Source: Pedobacter heparinus DSM 2366 (GTDB lineage Bacteria > Bacteroidota > Bacteroidia > Sphingobacteriales > Sphingobacteriaceae). From it: DNA of 64,000 nt. Made by a program: the position numbers and the translations under genes. Of this stretch, positions 1-8,929 are shown one piece after another (positions within the stretch are counted from its first letter, which is position 1; each line of letters opens with the position of its first letter). Under the pieces are notes generated by a model, which saw only the letters and a list, made by a program, of their open reading frames with translations, did not search any database and was not told the DNA's origin. The stretch spans positions 4,402,001 through 4,466,000 of the forward strand of contig NC_013061.1 of assembly GCF_000023825.1 (NCBI RefSeq). Direction: 5' to 3'.

Positions 1-495
1 TACCCCAAGGCTAAAAGGAATTTTAAAACCCAATTTATTGGCATAGGCAAAATAACCGGCAAGGTCTTTATTTGTGGTAAGCGCATCGATCTTTTTAAAT
101 TCGGCAGCAAGCGGTTCAAGCCCGATAGCATCACGAACTTTCATGTTCATATAAGACTCGTAAAAATCACCTATCTTTTGTTCTTCAGACCCATCCTTAG
201 ATTTAACCTTTGCTGCGGTCTCAATGATCGCCTTCACATCATCCTGGGCTTTATCATTAACAATGGCCATTGCCCCAAAAGAAGCTTTGTCTGAGGGGAT
301 TTTGGTGTTCTTCACCCATGTGCCATTTACGTATTCAGTAAAATTATTGCCCGGAGCTACAGTGGTATCCATGTTTTTAAGGACAATACCTGAATAAAGG
401 TCGGTAGTTTTAGCCCCTGGACTGTTACATGCGGACATAAAAAGGATGGTTCCAGCAACCACAGCAATACCTGCAGGCTTATTCAATTTTATCAT
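1..495 (-). CDS. M13 family (neprilysin/PepO-like) metallopeptidase, N-terminal part
   Basis: The gene is cut by the left edge; only the first 165 codons are present, read leftwards from an ATG at 495. It opens with a lipoprotein signal ending in a lipobox (FMSAC, Cys about residue 23), so the protein is probably anchored in the cell envelope. The segment MDTTVAPGNNFTEYVNG followed by W and IPSDKASFG is the typical start of the M13 N-terminal domain, which caps the active site of these zinc endopeptidases. The HExxH zinc site lies outside the window, so activity cannot be judged. It is transcribed away from the rest of the window. Family assignment is firm, substrate unknown. Confidence 0.85.
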   Translation of the reverse strand, partial: MIKLNKPAGIAVVAGTILFMSACNSPGAKTTDLYSGIVLKNMDTTVAPGNNFTEYVNGTWVKNTKIPSDKASFGAMAIVNDKAQDDVKAIIETAAKVKSKDGSEEQKIGDFYESYMNMKVRDAIGLEPLAAEFKKIDALTTNKDLAGYFAYANKLGFKIPFSLGV

Positions 496-579
496 AGATT
501 AATGAGTTAGTATATTCAAACTTAGTAAAAAGATATTTAACCACCTGCTATTTAAAGCCCGATGAATAACATTTTTACA

Positions 580-1041
580 TTAAAGCTTAACGGAGAGGTA
601 AATGTCCACAACAGCATCTTCAGGATTTTGTGCTTTTTCTCCGTACACCTCAAAGTCTGAAGTGTATGCCCTGGGAATATCACTATTCCAGATATCAACC
701 CAGGCATCGAATACCACACCTTTTAATAAGTTACCTTTTACACTGCGTTGCTGATAGCTCCCCCCTTCAATCAGGAGACCGGATAATCCTTCCGGAATAT
801 GGTCCAGATTTTCTACCCGGTAGCCGATCAATGTAGTATAAGGCTGGGTATAATCGCCATCATAAGCTGTGTAGATGCTGTAGACATCATTACTTATTAC
901 TCCCGGAATTTGTGCAGCAATATTGGCCGACCAGAACCTGTCCCAAAGTTCAGGAATATCTTTTGCAGCACTTCCGTCGGCATTGCTTGTTCTAACTGTG
1001 ATTCCTATTACAGGAAATGAATGGATGATTTGATTTTTCAT
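580..1041 (-). CDS. GyrI-like / AraC effector-binding domain protein
   Basis: A 153-residue stand-alone effector-binding domain of the GyrI/SHV type. The order FPVIGITVRTSN, then a central IYTAYDGDYTQPYTTLIGYRV strand pair, then FDAWVDIWNSDIPRAYTSDFEVYG and a closing VDIYLSVKL strand is characteristic of these small-molecule-binding folds. No DNA-binding domain is attached, so a ligand-binding or sequestering role is inferred. I chose the ATG at 1041 rather than the one at 1059, because a promoter-like CAAAATTA (TAATTTTG on the coding strand) at 1061-1068 would leave no leader for the upstream start. It appears to be a single-gene unit. Confidence 0.75.
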   Translation of the reverse strand: MKNQIIHSFPVIGITVRTSNADGSAAKDIPELWDRFWSANIAAQIPGVISNDVYSIYTAYDGDYTQPYTTLIGYRVENLDHIPEGLSGLLIEGGSYQQRSVKGNLLKGVVFDAWVDIWNSDIPRAYTSDFEVYGEKAQNPEDAVVDIYLSVKL

Positions 1042-1060
1042 TTTTATAATTTTGATCACG

Positions 1061-1068
1061 CAAAATTA
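1061..1068 (-). promoter_or_regulatory. Bacteroidota -7 promoter box (TAATTTTG)
   Basis: On the minus strand this reads TAATTTTG, matching TAnnTTTG. It lies about 20 nt upstream of the chosen start of the effector-binding protein. No clear TTG is found at the usual upstream distance, so the call rests on one box only. Confidence 0.35.
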
Positions 1069-1130
1069 AACAGGCGTATGACAACCCTATGTCAGTGCCG
1101 AAAATTTATTTTACAATTCCCGTAAAACAA

Positions 1131-1313
1131 CTAGGGTTTTCCCACAGCAGTAATGGTATCTGTACCAACTGTATCAGTTTTTACCGTATCAGTTTTTGCA
1201 ACCGCTGTTGAAGCGCTCGCTTCATCCTTAGCTGGGGCTCTCAACTGCATTTTAGTATTGTCGCAGGCACTGAGGGTCAACACCATAGCAACCATAAAGA
1301 GGAAACGTTTCAT
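1131..1313 (-). CDS. Small lipoprotein, Thr/Asp-rich tail
   Basis: A 60-residue protein with a clear lipoprotein signal (MKRFLFMVAMVLTLSACDN, lipobox LSAC, Cys at residue 17). The mature part is low in complexity: an Ala/Ser stretch followed by repeats of the form KTDTV, KTDTV, GTDTI. No family is recognised. The signal peptide and the promoter-like box just upstream argue that it is real despite its size. The mature chain is probably disordered; function is unknown. Confidence 0.6.
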   Translation of the reverse strand: MKRFLFMVAMVLTLSACDNTKMQLRAPAKDEASASTAVAKTDTVKTDTVGTDTITAVGKP

Positions 1314-1329
1314 AAAGATTTTTAAAAAT

Positions 1330-1346
1330 TCTAATTCAAAATTAGA
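1330..1346 (-). promoter_or_regulatory. -7 box inside a 7-3-7 palindrome upstream of the small lipoprotein
   Basis: TCTAATT-CAA-AATTAGA is a perfect 7-bp inverted repeat with a 3-bp centre. The minus strand carries TAATTTTG (1337-1344), a TAnnTTTG box, inside it. A TTTG sits 24 bp further upstream (minus-strand sense), slightly longer than usual. The palindrome could be an operator over the promoter; this is inference. Confidence 0.35.
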
Positions 1347-1506
1347 GAATAAATTGTTCTAAATGTTACAAACCTAATTTGAATTGTATCCTTATTTTAT
1401 TTAATTACATCAGGATTACTTTGGTAAAAACCCTGTTCCAGTTATTATTCTTTTCTTAACAGTGTCTTAACATGGATGCTTTAATTTTATAGTAATCACT
1501 AAGCAG

Positions 1507-2640
1507 ATGGTTATGATCAGTACAAAAACCTTATACAATGCGGTCCTGAAAACAGAACAGATTTATGACACCCATAAATTTCAGTCATTACCACAGCCAT
1601 CGGGCAGCTATCCTTACAGATTAAATCTGGATGTTCCTGCGGATAGCAAAAAGCTTATTTTTCAGATGGTTGGTGATACAGGCGGACTGAATACTGCAGG
1701 TGCCAGACAACAGGTTGTAAAACAAATGGCAGCCCAATATACAAATGCAGCCACAAAGCACGATGAACCATCTTTTTTGTACCACCTGGGAGATATTGTA
1801 TACCATTATGGGGAAGCGGAACAATATGAAGGACAATTTCTCGGGCCCTTTGAATATTATCCCGGACCCATTTATGCCATTGCCGGAAACCATGACAGCG
1901 ATATCAATCCGGAAAGTGAAACACACTACGATAGTCTGGAAGCTTTTTATACTACATTTTGTAATACCTGTCCTAAAACCATTTATTTTGGTCAACACAT
2001 CCAAAGAAAAAGCCAGGTACAGCCAAATGTATATTGGACCATGCAAACACCTCTAGCTACCATCATTGGCCTGTACACCAATGTTCCAAAATATGGCTGC
2101 ATAAAAAAAGACCAAAAAAACTGGTTTATCAAAGAACTGCAGCATGCAGCAAAATACAGTACAGATAAAGCAATCATATTGTGTTTGCACCATGCACCTT
2201 ACTCGGCCGATCTCAATCACGGTTCCAGCTTAGTAATGATTGATTTTTTAGAAACAGCTTTTGCTACAGCTGGTGTAAAGCCAGATGTTGTTTTTAGTGG
2301 CTACGTACACAACTACCAGCGTTTCAGTAAGCAATACAGTGATGGAAAAACCGTACCTTTTATTGTTGCGGGAGCTGGGGGCTTTGAAGACCTCCATTCA
2401 CTCGCAAATCCCAACGATCCGGCTTATGATACCAAAAGTTCAGCCCTTGATCAGGTACAGCTGGAGAATTACTGCGACAATAAGCAGGGGTTCTTAAAAA
2501 TCGAGATCGAAAAAAACCCATTCAATTTTAGCATCAAAGGGTCATATTATACGATCCCGGATCTGGATAAGGATAGTCCCGAAGAACTACAACAGGCCAG
2601 TTTATTTGACAGTTTCAGGATCGACCTTACCGGCAGATAA
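1507..2640 (+). CDS. Purple-acid-phosphatase-like metallophosphoesterase
   Basis: A 377-residue calcineurin-like phosphoesterase of the purple acid phosphatase group. Visible metal-site motifs in order are GDTGG (about residue 56), LGDIVYHYG with the Asp-x-x-Tyr spacing of the Fe-binding tyrosine (about 94), GNHDSD (about 127), LHHAPYS (about 228) and GYVHNYQRF (about 267). The last is normally GHxHxYxR: the first histidine, a ligand of the second metal, is Tyr here (TAC for CAC). No signal peptide is visible, so the protein is likely cytoplasmic. Whether it remains an active phosphatase is open. The start could also be the ATG six bases downstream. Confidence 0.85.
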   Translation: MVMISTKTLYNAVLKTEQIYDTHKFQSLPQPSGSYPYRLNLDVPADSKKLIFQMVGDTGGLNTAGARQQVVKQMAAQYTNAATKHDEPSFLYHLGDIVYHYGEAEQYEGQFLGPFEYYPGPIYAIAGNHDSDINPESETHYDSLEAFYTTFCNTCPKTIYFGQHIQRKSQVQPNVYWTMQTPLATIIGLYTNVPKYGCIKKDQKNWFIKELQHAAKYSTDKAIILCLHHAPYSADLNHGSSLVMIDFLETAFATAGVKPDVVFSGYVHNYQRFSKQYSDGKTVPFIVAGAGGFEDLHSLANPNDPAYDTKSSALDQVQLENYCDNKQGFLKIEIEKNPFNFSIKGSYYTIPDLDKDSPEELQQASLFDSFRIDLTGR

Positions 2641-2712
2641 GATATATTACGATATTGCCCCGGATTTTTTAGTGTTGAAAAATTTATTTAACATTGGGCG
2701 CAATAGATTTTA

Positions 2713-3321
2713 ATGCATACAGATCAACCGGATACAAATGATGACCATGCGCTGCTGATCAAACTCAGGAACGGCGATCAGTTGGCCTTTGCAGAGATTT
2801 ACAACCTGTACAGAAGCAAAATGTATACCTATGCCTGTAACCTATGCAAATCAACCGAGACTGCTGAAGAGATTGTTCAGGAAGTATTTGTCAGGATCTG
2901 GCAAAAAAAAGACCAGATCAATACGGAGTTGAATTTCGCTGCCTATATTAAAAAGATCACACTAAACCATGTGCTTAATCATCTCAAAAAAATTTCCCGC
3001 GACAAGCAGCTTCAGGAAGAAGTATTTCATTACATAGCTACCATCCGCAATACAACAGAAGACCATCTACTCGAAAAAGAACTGCTGAAAACTTATGACG
3101 AGGCCATTGCTCTTTTACCACCTCAAAAGAAACTGATCTACCAAATGAGCCGCAATGAGGAAATGACGCATGAGCAGATTGCAGAAAAGCTGAACATTTC
3201 GAAGAACACGGTAAAAAACCACATGGTTGAGGCTACAAAATTCATCCGAAGTTATGTAAGCAAGCACAGGGGGATCATCTGTTTTATTATTGCTTCTTCA
3301 AATTATTTTCGGCCCAACTAG
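2713..3321 (+). CDS. ECF sigma-70 factor (FecI-like, paired with FecR)
   Basis: A 202-residue RNA polymerase sigma factor. Region 2 lies at about residues 25-95 (FAEIYNLYRSKMYTYACN, then EEIVQEVFVRIWQKK, which is the -10 recognition helix). Region 4 lies at about 130-185 (LLPPQKKLIYQMS, then HEQIAEKLNISKNTVKNH, a helix-turn-helix). It is followed after 70 bases by a FecR-type anti-sigma regulator and then a TonB receptor with an STN signalling domain, the usual surface-signalling arrangement. In such systems substrate binding at the receptor releases the sigma factor to transcribe the receptor operon. The inducing substrate cannot be read from sequence. Confidence 0.93.
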   Translation: MHTDQPDTNDDHALLIKLRNGDQLAFAEIYNLYRSKMYTYACNLCKSTETAEEIVQEVFVRIWQKKDQINTELNFAAYIKKITLNHVLNHLKKISRDKQLQEEVFHYIATIRNTTEDHLLEKELLKTYDEAIALLPPQKKLIYQMSRNEEMTHEQIAEKLNISKNTVKNHMVEATKFIRSYVSKHRGIICFIIASSNYFRPN

Positions 3322-3391
3322 TCCCTCCTCTCTTTTAAATTGTATTGTAATTAACAGAACGCAATAGCGCGCCTGGCTTTAATTATTCAAC

Positions 3392-4381
3392 TTGAAAGAG
3401 AAAGAGCAATTTAAACACTTATACCAGCTTTATTTAAACAACCTCTGCAATGCGGAGGAACTTAAACAGTTTTTTGAGCTGCTGAACAGGAACAGGGACG
3501 ATCAGGGAATTAGCGCCATGCTTTCGGATACCTGGGACCGTACAGATTTAACTCCCGAAACAGGCCTTGTTCCTACATTTATAGATCAGCCATTAAAAAC
3601 AGTAAAACTAACCCCTATCAGGCGATCAGTATTTGGCCTGCGAAGATTTATGACAGCAGCAGCTGTATTGTTGGTTTTAACAGGGATATATTTTTACAGA
3701 GCTGATATAGCAAAGGTATTCAACCCTGTGGCCAAAGCCCAGCTGTTCAGTTCTGCTGGCGAACGCAAACAAATCCGGCTGGCCGATGGTACCAAAGTAT
3801 GGCTGAGCCGGAACAGTAAACTGAGTTATCCGGATAAATTTGAAGGGCCTGACCGCCAGGTAAGTCTCGAAGGAGAGGCCTTTTTCGAAGTAACCCATGA
3901 TAGCAGCCATCCTTTTATCATTAAGAGTGGGGCAGTAAGTACAACCGTACTGGGCACCAGCTTTAACGTTAGTGCATACAAACAACAACACACTATAAAT
4001 GTTACCCTGGTTACTGGTAAGGTGACCGTGGCCCTTAATGGCCAGAACAATACCAAGCGTGATACCATTGTAGCCAATCAACAGTTGATTGTTGATAAAA
4101 TTACATCCAGTATCACAAAGCTAAACTATCCGGATGCGGCTGCTTTCCTGAACAGGAGGTTAGGCCTGTATGAATACAGGGGAGCAGCACTTCAGGAAGT
4201 TCAGCAAGACCTCGAAAACCAATACAACATCAAAATTGAACTTGGTCCCGGCTTAGCTGCCGCCACTTTTTATGGTAACCTGAACATGACAGATGCACTT
4301 CATGAAACTTTAAATAAACTATGTACGGTAATGGAAACTAAATGGAAGAAAGATGGAGGACATTATGAGCTGATAAAATAA
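3392..4381 (+). CDS. FecR-family anti-sigma factor
   Basis: A 329-residue inner-membrane regulator. The N-terminal cytoplasmic part (about 1-85) should hold the sigma factor. One membrane helix follows (MTAAAVLLVLTGIYFY, about 88-103). The FecR domain comes next (AGERKQIRLADGTKVWLS, SYPDKF, VSLEGEAFFEVTHD, FIIKSGAVSTTVLGTSFNV, about 120-225), and a C-terminal DUF4974-type domain after it (LNMTDALHETLNKLC). The likely start is TTG at 3392, because no ATG lies close and the N-terminus MKEKEQFKHLYQLY fits the family. It relays the signal from the downstream TonB receptor to the upstream sigma factor. Confidence 0.92.
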   Translation: MKEKEQFKHLYQLYLNNLCNAEELKQFFELLNRNRDDQGISAMLSDTWDRTDLTPETGLVPTFIDQPLKTVKLTPIRRSVFGLRRFMTAAAVLLVLTGIYFYRADIAKVFNPVAKAQLFSSAGERKQIRLADGTKVWLSRNSKLSYPDKFEGPDRQVSLEGEAFFEVTHDSSHPFIIKSGAVSTTVLGTSFNVSAYKQQHTINVTLVTGKVTVALNGQNNTKRDTIVANQQLIVDKITSSITKLNYPDAAAFLNRRLGLYEYRGAALQEVQQDLENQYNIKIELGPGLAAATFYGNLNMTDALHETLNKLCTVMETKWKKDGGHYELIK

Positions 4382-4564
4382 ATGCCCGGCAATGGATTAC
4401 ACAACCAGGCAAATATCCCGTCAATTTGAATGCCCAAGCCTTGAGAACTAAAGGGCAAAACAATTAATAGTTACTATAAAGTTATGAAACCTTACCGGAT
4501 TTATCGTCTGTAAACGGAAATAATTTGCTACAGGCTACATAACCTTAAACACACAAATACTTAT

Positions 4565-7210
4565 ATGAAATCAAATGGATCAGTCAGGTTTCTGACACTC
4601 ATTACCTTAATATTGCTTTTACTGGCCTTGGCACAAGTTAGGGCACAAGCACAGGAGCAGCTTACCAGAAAAATAACAATTACCTTAAAAGATGAAATAT
4701 TGAAAAATGCACTCGATAAGATCACGAGTGTAAGCGGTGTTAAGTTCACTTATAATGAACTGGTGGCCAAGAGTAAAATAACCATTAGCGTAAATGCAAA
4801 AGATAAGCCGCTTTCGGCAGTGCTTACCACAGCATTTGCCGGACAGCCACTTCAGTTTAGTGCACTTGACAAAGAAATTTTTATACGTTTAGATCTTGCT
4901 AAAGAAAAAAAGCCGGAAGCCGGCCCGGCGGCAAATCCGGTGACAAGTCTGGAAAAACACACTTTAAGTGGTACTATTAAATCTGCAGCCACAGGAGAAA
5001 CACTGATAGCGGCCACCATCAGGGTTGCGGATACCAAATTTGCCACTTTAAGTAATGAATACGGATTTTATTCTATAACCCTACCAAAAGGCAATTATAA
5101 CATTGAGGTAAAAGCAGTGGGCGCTAAAAGTTATAAAGCCAAGGCAGATCTAGATAAAAACATCGTCTTAAATGTGGCACTGGATGATGATTTAAATGAA
5201 CTTGAAACAGTAACCATCACCACAAAAGCCAGCAAAAGAGATATTGAAAGTCCGCAAATGGGTATGGAACGACTTAGTATCAGTGAAACTAAAAATGTTC
5301 CGGTGTTGCTGGGCGAAAGGGATGTAATTAAAACCCTGCAGCTTTTACCAGGTGTAAAAACATCGGGCGAAGGGAGTGGGGGTTTCTTTGTACGTGGCGG
5401 CAGTGCCGATCAGAACATGATCCTTTTAGATGAAGCTCCGGTTTACAATGCCACCCACTTACTCGGCTTTTTCTCTACTTTCAATTCCGATGCCATTAAA
5501 AATGTAACCCTTTATAAAAGTGGCATGCCTGCCCAATATGGAGGCGCTTTATCTTCTGTTCTGGATGTTAAAATGAACGATGGCAACAATCAGAAATTTG
5601 GGGTAAGTGGTGGCATAGGCCTTATTGCAGCCCGTATCAATGTAGAGGGGCCCATACAAAAGGATAAATCTTCTTTTCTCATCTCGGCAAGAAGAACCTA
5701 TGCAGATATGTTCCTTAAGCTTTCCAGCGATTCGGCTACCAAAAATTCCCAGCTGTATTTTTACGATATCAATCTTAAAGCAAACTACTTCTTAGGCGAA
5801 AAAGACCGCTTATTTATTTCAGGCTATTTTGGTAAGGATATCCTGAAGTCTGATAACCTTTCGGGAATAGACTGGGGCAATGCCACATCGACCATAAGAT
5901 GGAACCATATTTTTAGCAGCAAGTTATTTTCCAATACCTCATTGATATTCAGCAATTACAATTATAAGATTCAGTCGAACAGTGACGAAAGCTCCGTCAG
6001 ACTCTTCTCACAAATCAGGGACTGGAACTTCAAGGAAGACCTGCAATGGTATGCCAACGATAGAAATACACTTAGTTTGGGGTTTAACTCCATTTTTCAT
6101 ACCATCAAGCCCGGAGAAGTACAGGCCAATGGAGACTCCGGCTTTATTTCTCAGAAACTTCAGGACAGATATTCCATGGAAAATGCTGTTTACCTGAGTA
6201 ATACCTGGAAAGCCAGCACTGTTCTTAATTTTACTTACGGCTTAAGGGTTTCGGCTTTCAGCATTCTTGGAAAAGGTGAGTATTATACCCTGGACACGGA
6301 AGGGAATGTAACCAGTTCAACGAATTACAAACCTGGTGACTTGGTTAAAACCTATGTAAACCTGGAGCCCCGTTTCGCAGCAGCGCTACAGCTAAACAGC
6401 ACCACTTCAATTAAGGCTTCTTATGTGAGAAATGCCCAGAACCTGCACCTGATTGCCAACTCAAATTCTTCATCACCTACAGACAGGTGGGTTGCAAGTA
6501 CCAATATCATTAAACCTGAACTTAGCGATCAGGTATCACTGGGCTATTACAAAAACCTGGGTACTGATGCTTATGAGCTCACTGTTGAAACATATTATAA
6601 AACGCTTCAAAATCAGATCGACTACCGTAATGGTGCCGACATTTACACCAACAGGCCCATAGAGACCCAATTGCTATTTGGTAAGGGAAGGGCTTATGGT
6701 ATCGAATTTCTGATCAAAAAGAAAACAGGTCGGTTAACAGGCTGGCTGGCCTATACTTTGTCTAAAACCGAAAGAAAAATAGATGGCATCAACAACAATA
6801 CCTGGTATAATGCCAGACAGGACAGGACACACGACATTTCTATAGTAAGCATGTACCAGCTCAGTAAAAGATGGTCTCTATCAGCCAATTGGGTATTTGC
6901 CACAGGAAATGCCGTTACCTTTCCAAACGCAAAATACAAAATGCTCGGGCACAGTTATTTCTTTTTCTCGGAAAGGAATGCCGACAGGATGCCGAGCTAT
7001 CACCGCCTGGATCTGGGTGCAACAAGGCAGCTAAAACAGACCAAAAAGTTCTCATCAGAACTTAATTTCAGTCTTTATAATGCTTACGGACGCGAGAATG
7101 CCTATCGCATTACTTTTAGGGATAAGGAAACAGACCCCAACAGAACAGAAGCCATCAGAACAACGCTTTTCAGGTTCGTTCCGTCAATTTCGTATAATTT
7201 TAAATTTTAA
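4565..7210 (+). CDS. TonB-dependent outer-membrane receptor with STN and carboxypeptidase-like domains
   Basis: An 881-residue outer-membrane transporter. After a signal peptide ending near AQAQ come an STN (secretin/TonB N-terminal) signalling domain (about 38-112), a carboxypeptidase-regulatory-like beta sandwich (about 132-210), a plug (about 225-335, with VIKTLQLLPGVKTSGEGSGGF and FVRGGSADQNMILLDEAPVY) and a 22-strand-type barrel ending in the outer-membrane terminal Phe (SISYNFKF). The STN domain links it to the FecR and sigma genes upstream. It is followed after four bases by a DUF4249 lipoprotein rather than a SusD gene, so it belongs to the receptor class paired with DUF4249. The substrate is unknown. 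Confidence 0.93.
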   Translation: MKSNGSVRFLTLITLILLLLALAQVRAQAQEQLTRKITITLKDEILKNALDKITSVSGVKFTYNELVAKSKITISVNAKDKPLSAVLTTAFAGQPLQFSALDKEIFIRLDLAKEKKPEAGPAANPVTSLEKHTLSGTIKSAATGETLIAATIRVADTKFATLSNEYGFYSITLPKGNYNIEVKAVGAKSYKAKADLDKNIVLNVALDDDLNELETVTITTKASKRDIESPQMGMERLSISETKNVPVLLGERDVIKTLQLLPGVKTSGEGSGGFFVRGGSADQNMILLDEAPVYNATHLLGFFSTFNSDAIKNVTLYKSGMPAQYGGALSSVLDVKMNDGNNQKFGVSGGIGLIAARINVEGPIQKDKSSFLISARRTYADMFLKLSSDSATKNSQLYFYDINLKANYFLGEKDRLFISGYFGKDILKSDNLSGIDWGNATSTIRWNHIFSSKLFSNTSLIFSNYNYKIQSNSDESSVRLFSQIRDWNFKEDLQWYANDRNTLSLGFNSIFHTIKPGEVQANGDSGFISQKLQDRYSMENAVYLSNTWKASTVLNFTYGLRVSAFSILGKGEYYTLDTEGNVTSSTNYKPGDLVKTYVNLEPRFAAALQLNSTTSIKASYVRNAQNLHLIANSNSSSPTDRWVASTNIIKPELSDQVSLGYYKNLGTDAYELTVETYYKTLQNQIDYRNGADIYTNRPIETQLLFGKGRAYGIEFLIKKKTGRLTGWLAYTLSKTERKIDGINNNTWYNARQDRTHDISIVSMYQLSKRWSLSANWVFATGNAVTFPNAKYKMLGHSYFFFSERNADRMPSYHRLDLGATRQLKQTKKFSSELNFSLYNAYGRENAYRITFRDKETDPNRTEAIRTTLFRFVPSISYNFKF

Positions 7211-7214
7211 ACCT

Positions 7215-8015
7215 ATGAAACCAATACTTCGTTTTATAATTTTGGCAATAATCTCAATGTTTTGGTCTTGCGAAAAAGCCATAGACCTCAAATTAAAAGA
7301 TAGTGACATTACTAAATATGTGATTGAAGGTGCAGTTACTAACCAATCAAATGGTTGCAAGGTAATTATAAGTGAGACAAAAAAATTTAGCGATGACAAC
7401 CAATTTAATGGGATAAGCGGTGCAATCGTAAAAATTGAAAACAATGGCAGCACATTTATGTTAACAGAAACAGGAAAAGGCATATATGAAAATCTGACAG
7501 TTACCGGGGTACCAGGACAAACTTACCGCCTTACAGTAACCATAAAGGGTGAGGTATTTAAGGCCTCGAGCACTATGCCTGCTGTGGTTGATTTTTTGGA
7601 CTTTACACTTAAACCAAACGATGTGGACACCATCAGGGCCACGCCAAGGGTAAAATTTAAAGACCCTTTAGCAACGCGTAACTATTACTGGTTTCAGCAG
7701 TACATTAACGATAAATTGCTTATGGAATACAAGGTACTTAATGATGAATATACATCGGGGCAGGAAGTTAATGAATACCTTGTATACGAAAATACAACAA
7801 AGAACCGTGCGCTTAATTTAAAAAAAGGCGACAGACTGACTGCAGAAATGCATTGTATTGATGAACCGGTATTCACCTATCTGTTTAGCCTGTTTGGTGC
7901 AAATGGAGCTGATAATGGTGCCGCCCCTACCAATCCGCTAAGCAATATCAGCGGAGGCGCGCTTGGCTTTTTCAGTGCGCACACTGTACAGCTAAAGACT
8001 ATTGTGATTCCTTAA
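7215..8015 (+). CDS. DUF4249 family surface lipoprotein
   Basis: A 266-residue lipoprotein starting at the ATG at 7215, four bases after the receptor stop; longer in-frame starts would lie inside the receptor gene. The signal (MKPILRFIILAIISMFWSC) ends in a lipobox with Cys at residue 19. The sequence YVIEGAVTNQSNGCKVIIS, then GISGAIVKIENNGSTFMLTETGKGIYEN and YRLTVTIKGEVFKASSTMP, is the N-terminal beta domain of DUF4249 proteins. These are encoded next to TonB receptors in many Bacteroidota. A role as substrate-capturing partner of the receptor, analogous to SusD, is inference. It is short for the family, which often exceeds this length. Confidence 0.85.
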   Translation: MKPILRFIILAIISMFWSCEKAIDLKLKDSDITKYVIEGAVTNQSNGCKVIISETKKFSDDNQFNGISGAIVKIENNGSTFMLTETGKGIYENLTVTGVPGQTYRLTVTIKGEVFKASSTMPAVVDFLDFTLKPNDVDTIRATPRVKFKDPLATRNYYWFQQYINDKLLMEYKVLNDEYTSGQEVNEYLVYENTTKNRALNLKKGDRLTAEMHCIDEPVFTYLFSLFGANGADNGAAPTNPLSNISGGALGFFSAHTVQLKTIVIP

Positions 8016-8025
8016 TAAGTAAAAA

Positions 8026-8922
8026 ATGAATGAATTAGATCAAGGTATAACCGTTGGGGCATTGTTTGGCTTTGTCATATTGCTTACCTTATTCGAAATG
8101 TATTTTAGTTACGCCCATGATAGAAAACACTATCATGGGCGTGATACCCTTACCAATATCTATTTGATGATTGCAGCATTTGTAATCAATGTGCTAACCA
8201 AAGCAGGCACATTTATGCTGCTGGATTATGTTTACCATCATTACAGGCTTTTCCAGGTCAAGAACATTTACCTATACTGGCTTGTATTGATCCTGGCACA
8301 AGACCTGCTTTACTGGCTGCTGCACTATACCGGCCACTATGTGCGTTTTTTTTGGGCCATGCACGTTACCCATCACTCTTCCCCCTATTTTAACCTCACA
8401 ACAGGGTTCCGTTCTACTGTTTTCGAACCCTTATACCGGGTGTTTTTTTATTTGCCACTTGCCTTTATGGGCTTTAGTGCCATGGATATTTTATTTGCCT
8501 ACCTGGTTACCCAGATTTACGGTAATCTGGTGCATACCCAAACCATAGGCAAGTTGCAGCCCTGGTTCGAATATATCTTTGTAACACCATCACACCATCG
8601 GGTCCATCACGCCAGTAACCTGAGGTACCTGGACAAAAATATGGGTATGGTGCTTATTTTATGGGACCGACTTTTCGGCACTTTTCAGGAAGAAGTTCCG
8701 GAAGAAGAGATTGTATATGGCTTAACCAAACAGCCTGAAGACACGGGGGCTGTAAATATCATTTTTCATGAATTCAAGGCCTTAATCGCCGACGCAAAGA
8801 AAGCTCCTGATTTTAAGGATAAGGTAAAATATTTTTTATACCCACCAGGATGGAGCCATGATGGCAGCAGCCAGACAGCCAAAACAATGCAACGTGAAAT
8901 GAAACAGCAGAAAGTGGCTTAA
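8026..8922 (+). CDS. Sterol desaturase / fatty acid hydroxylase family membrane protein
   Basis: A 298-residue di-iron membrane oxygenase. The histidine clusters that bind the metals are all visible: HYTGH (HxxxH, about residue 102), HVTHH (HxxHH, about 114) and HHRVHH (about 190). Four hydrophobic segments surround them. Family members hydroxylate or desaturate lipids such as sterols, fatty acids or carotenoids in the cytoplasmic membrane. The substrate here is not determined. It starts ten bases after the DUF4249 gene, so it may be read as the last gene of that operon, although a functional link is not obvious. Confidence 0.88.
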   Translation: MNELDQGITVGALFGFVILLTLFEMYFSYAHDRKHYHGRDTLTNIYLMIAAFVINVLTKAGTFMLLDYVYHHYRLFQVKNIYLYWLVLILAQDLLYWLLHYTGHYVRFFWAMHVTHHSSPYFNLTTGFRSTVFEPLYRVFFYLPLAFMGFSAMDILFAYLVTQIYGNLVHTQTIGKLQPWFEYIFVTPSHHRVHHASNLRYLDKNMGMVLILWDRLFGTFQEEVPEEEIVYGLTKQPEDTGAVNIIFHEFKALIADAKKAPDFKDKVKYFLYPPGWSHDGSSQTAKTMQREMKQQKVA

Positions 8923-8929
8923 GCACTTA

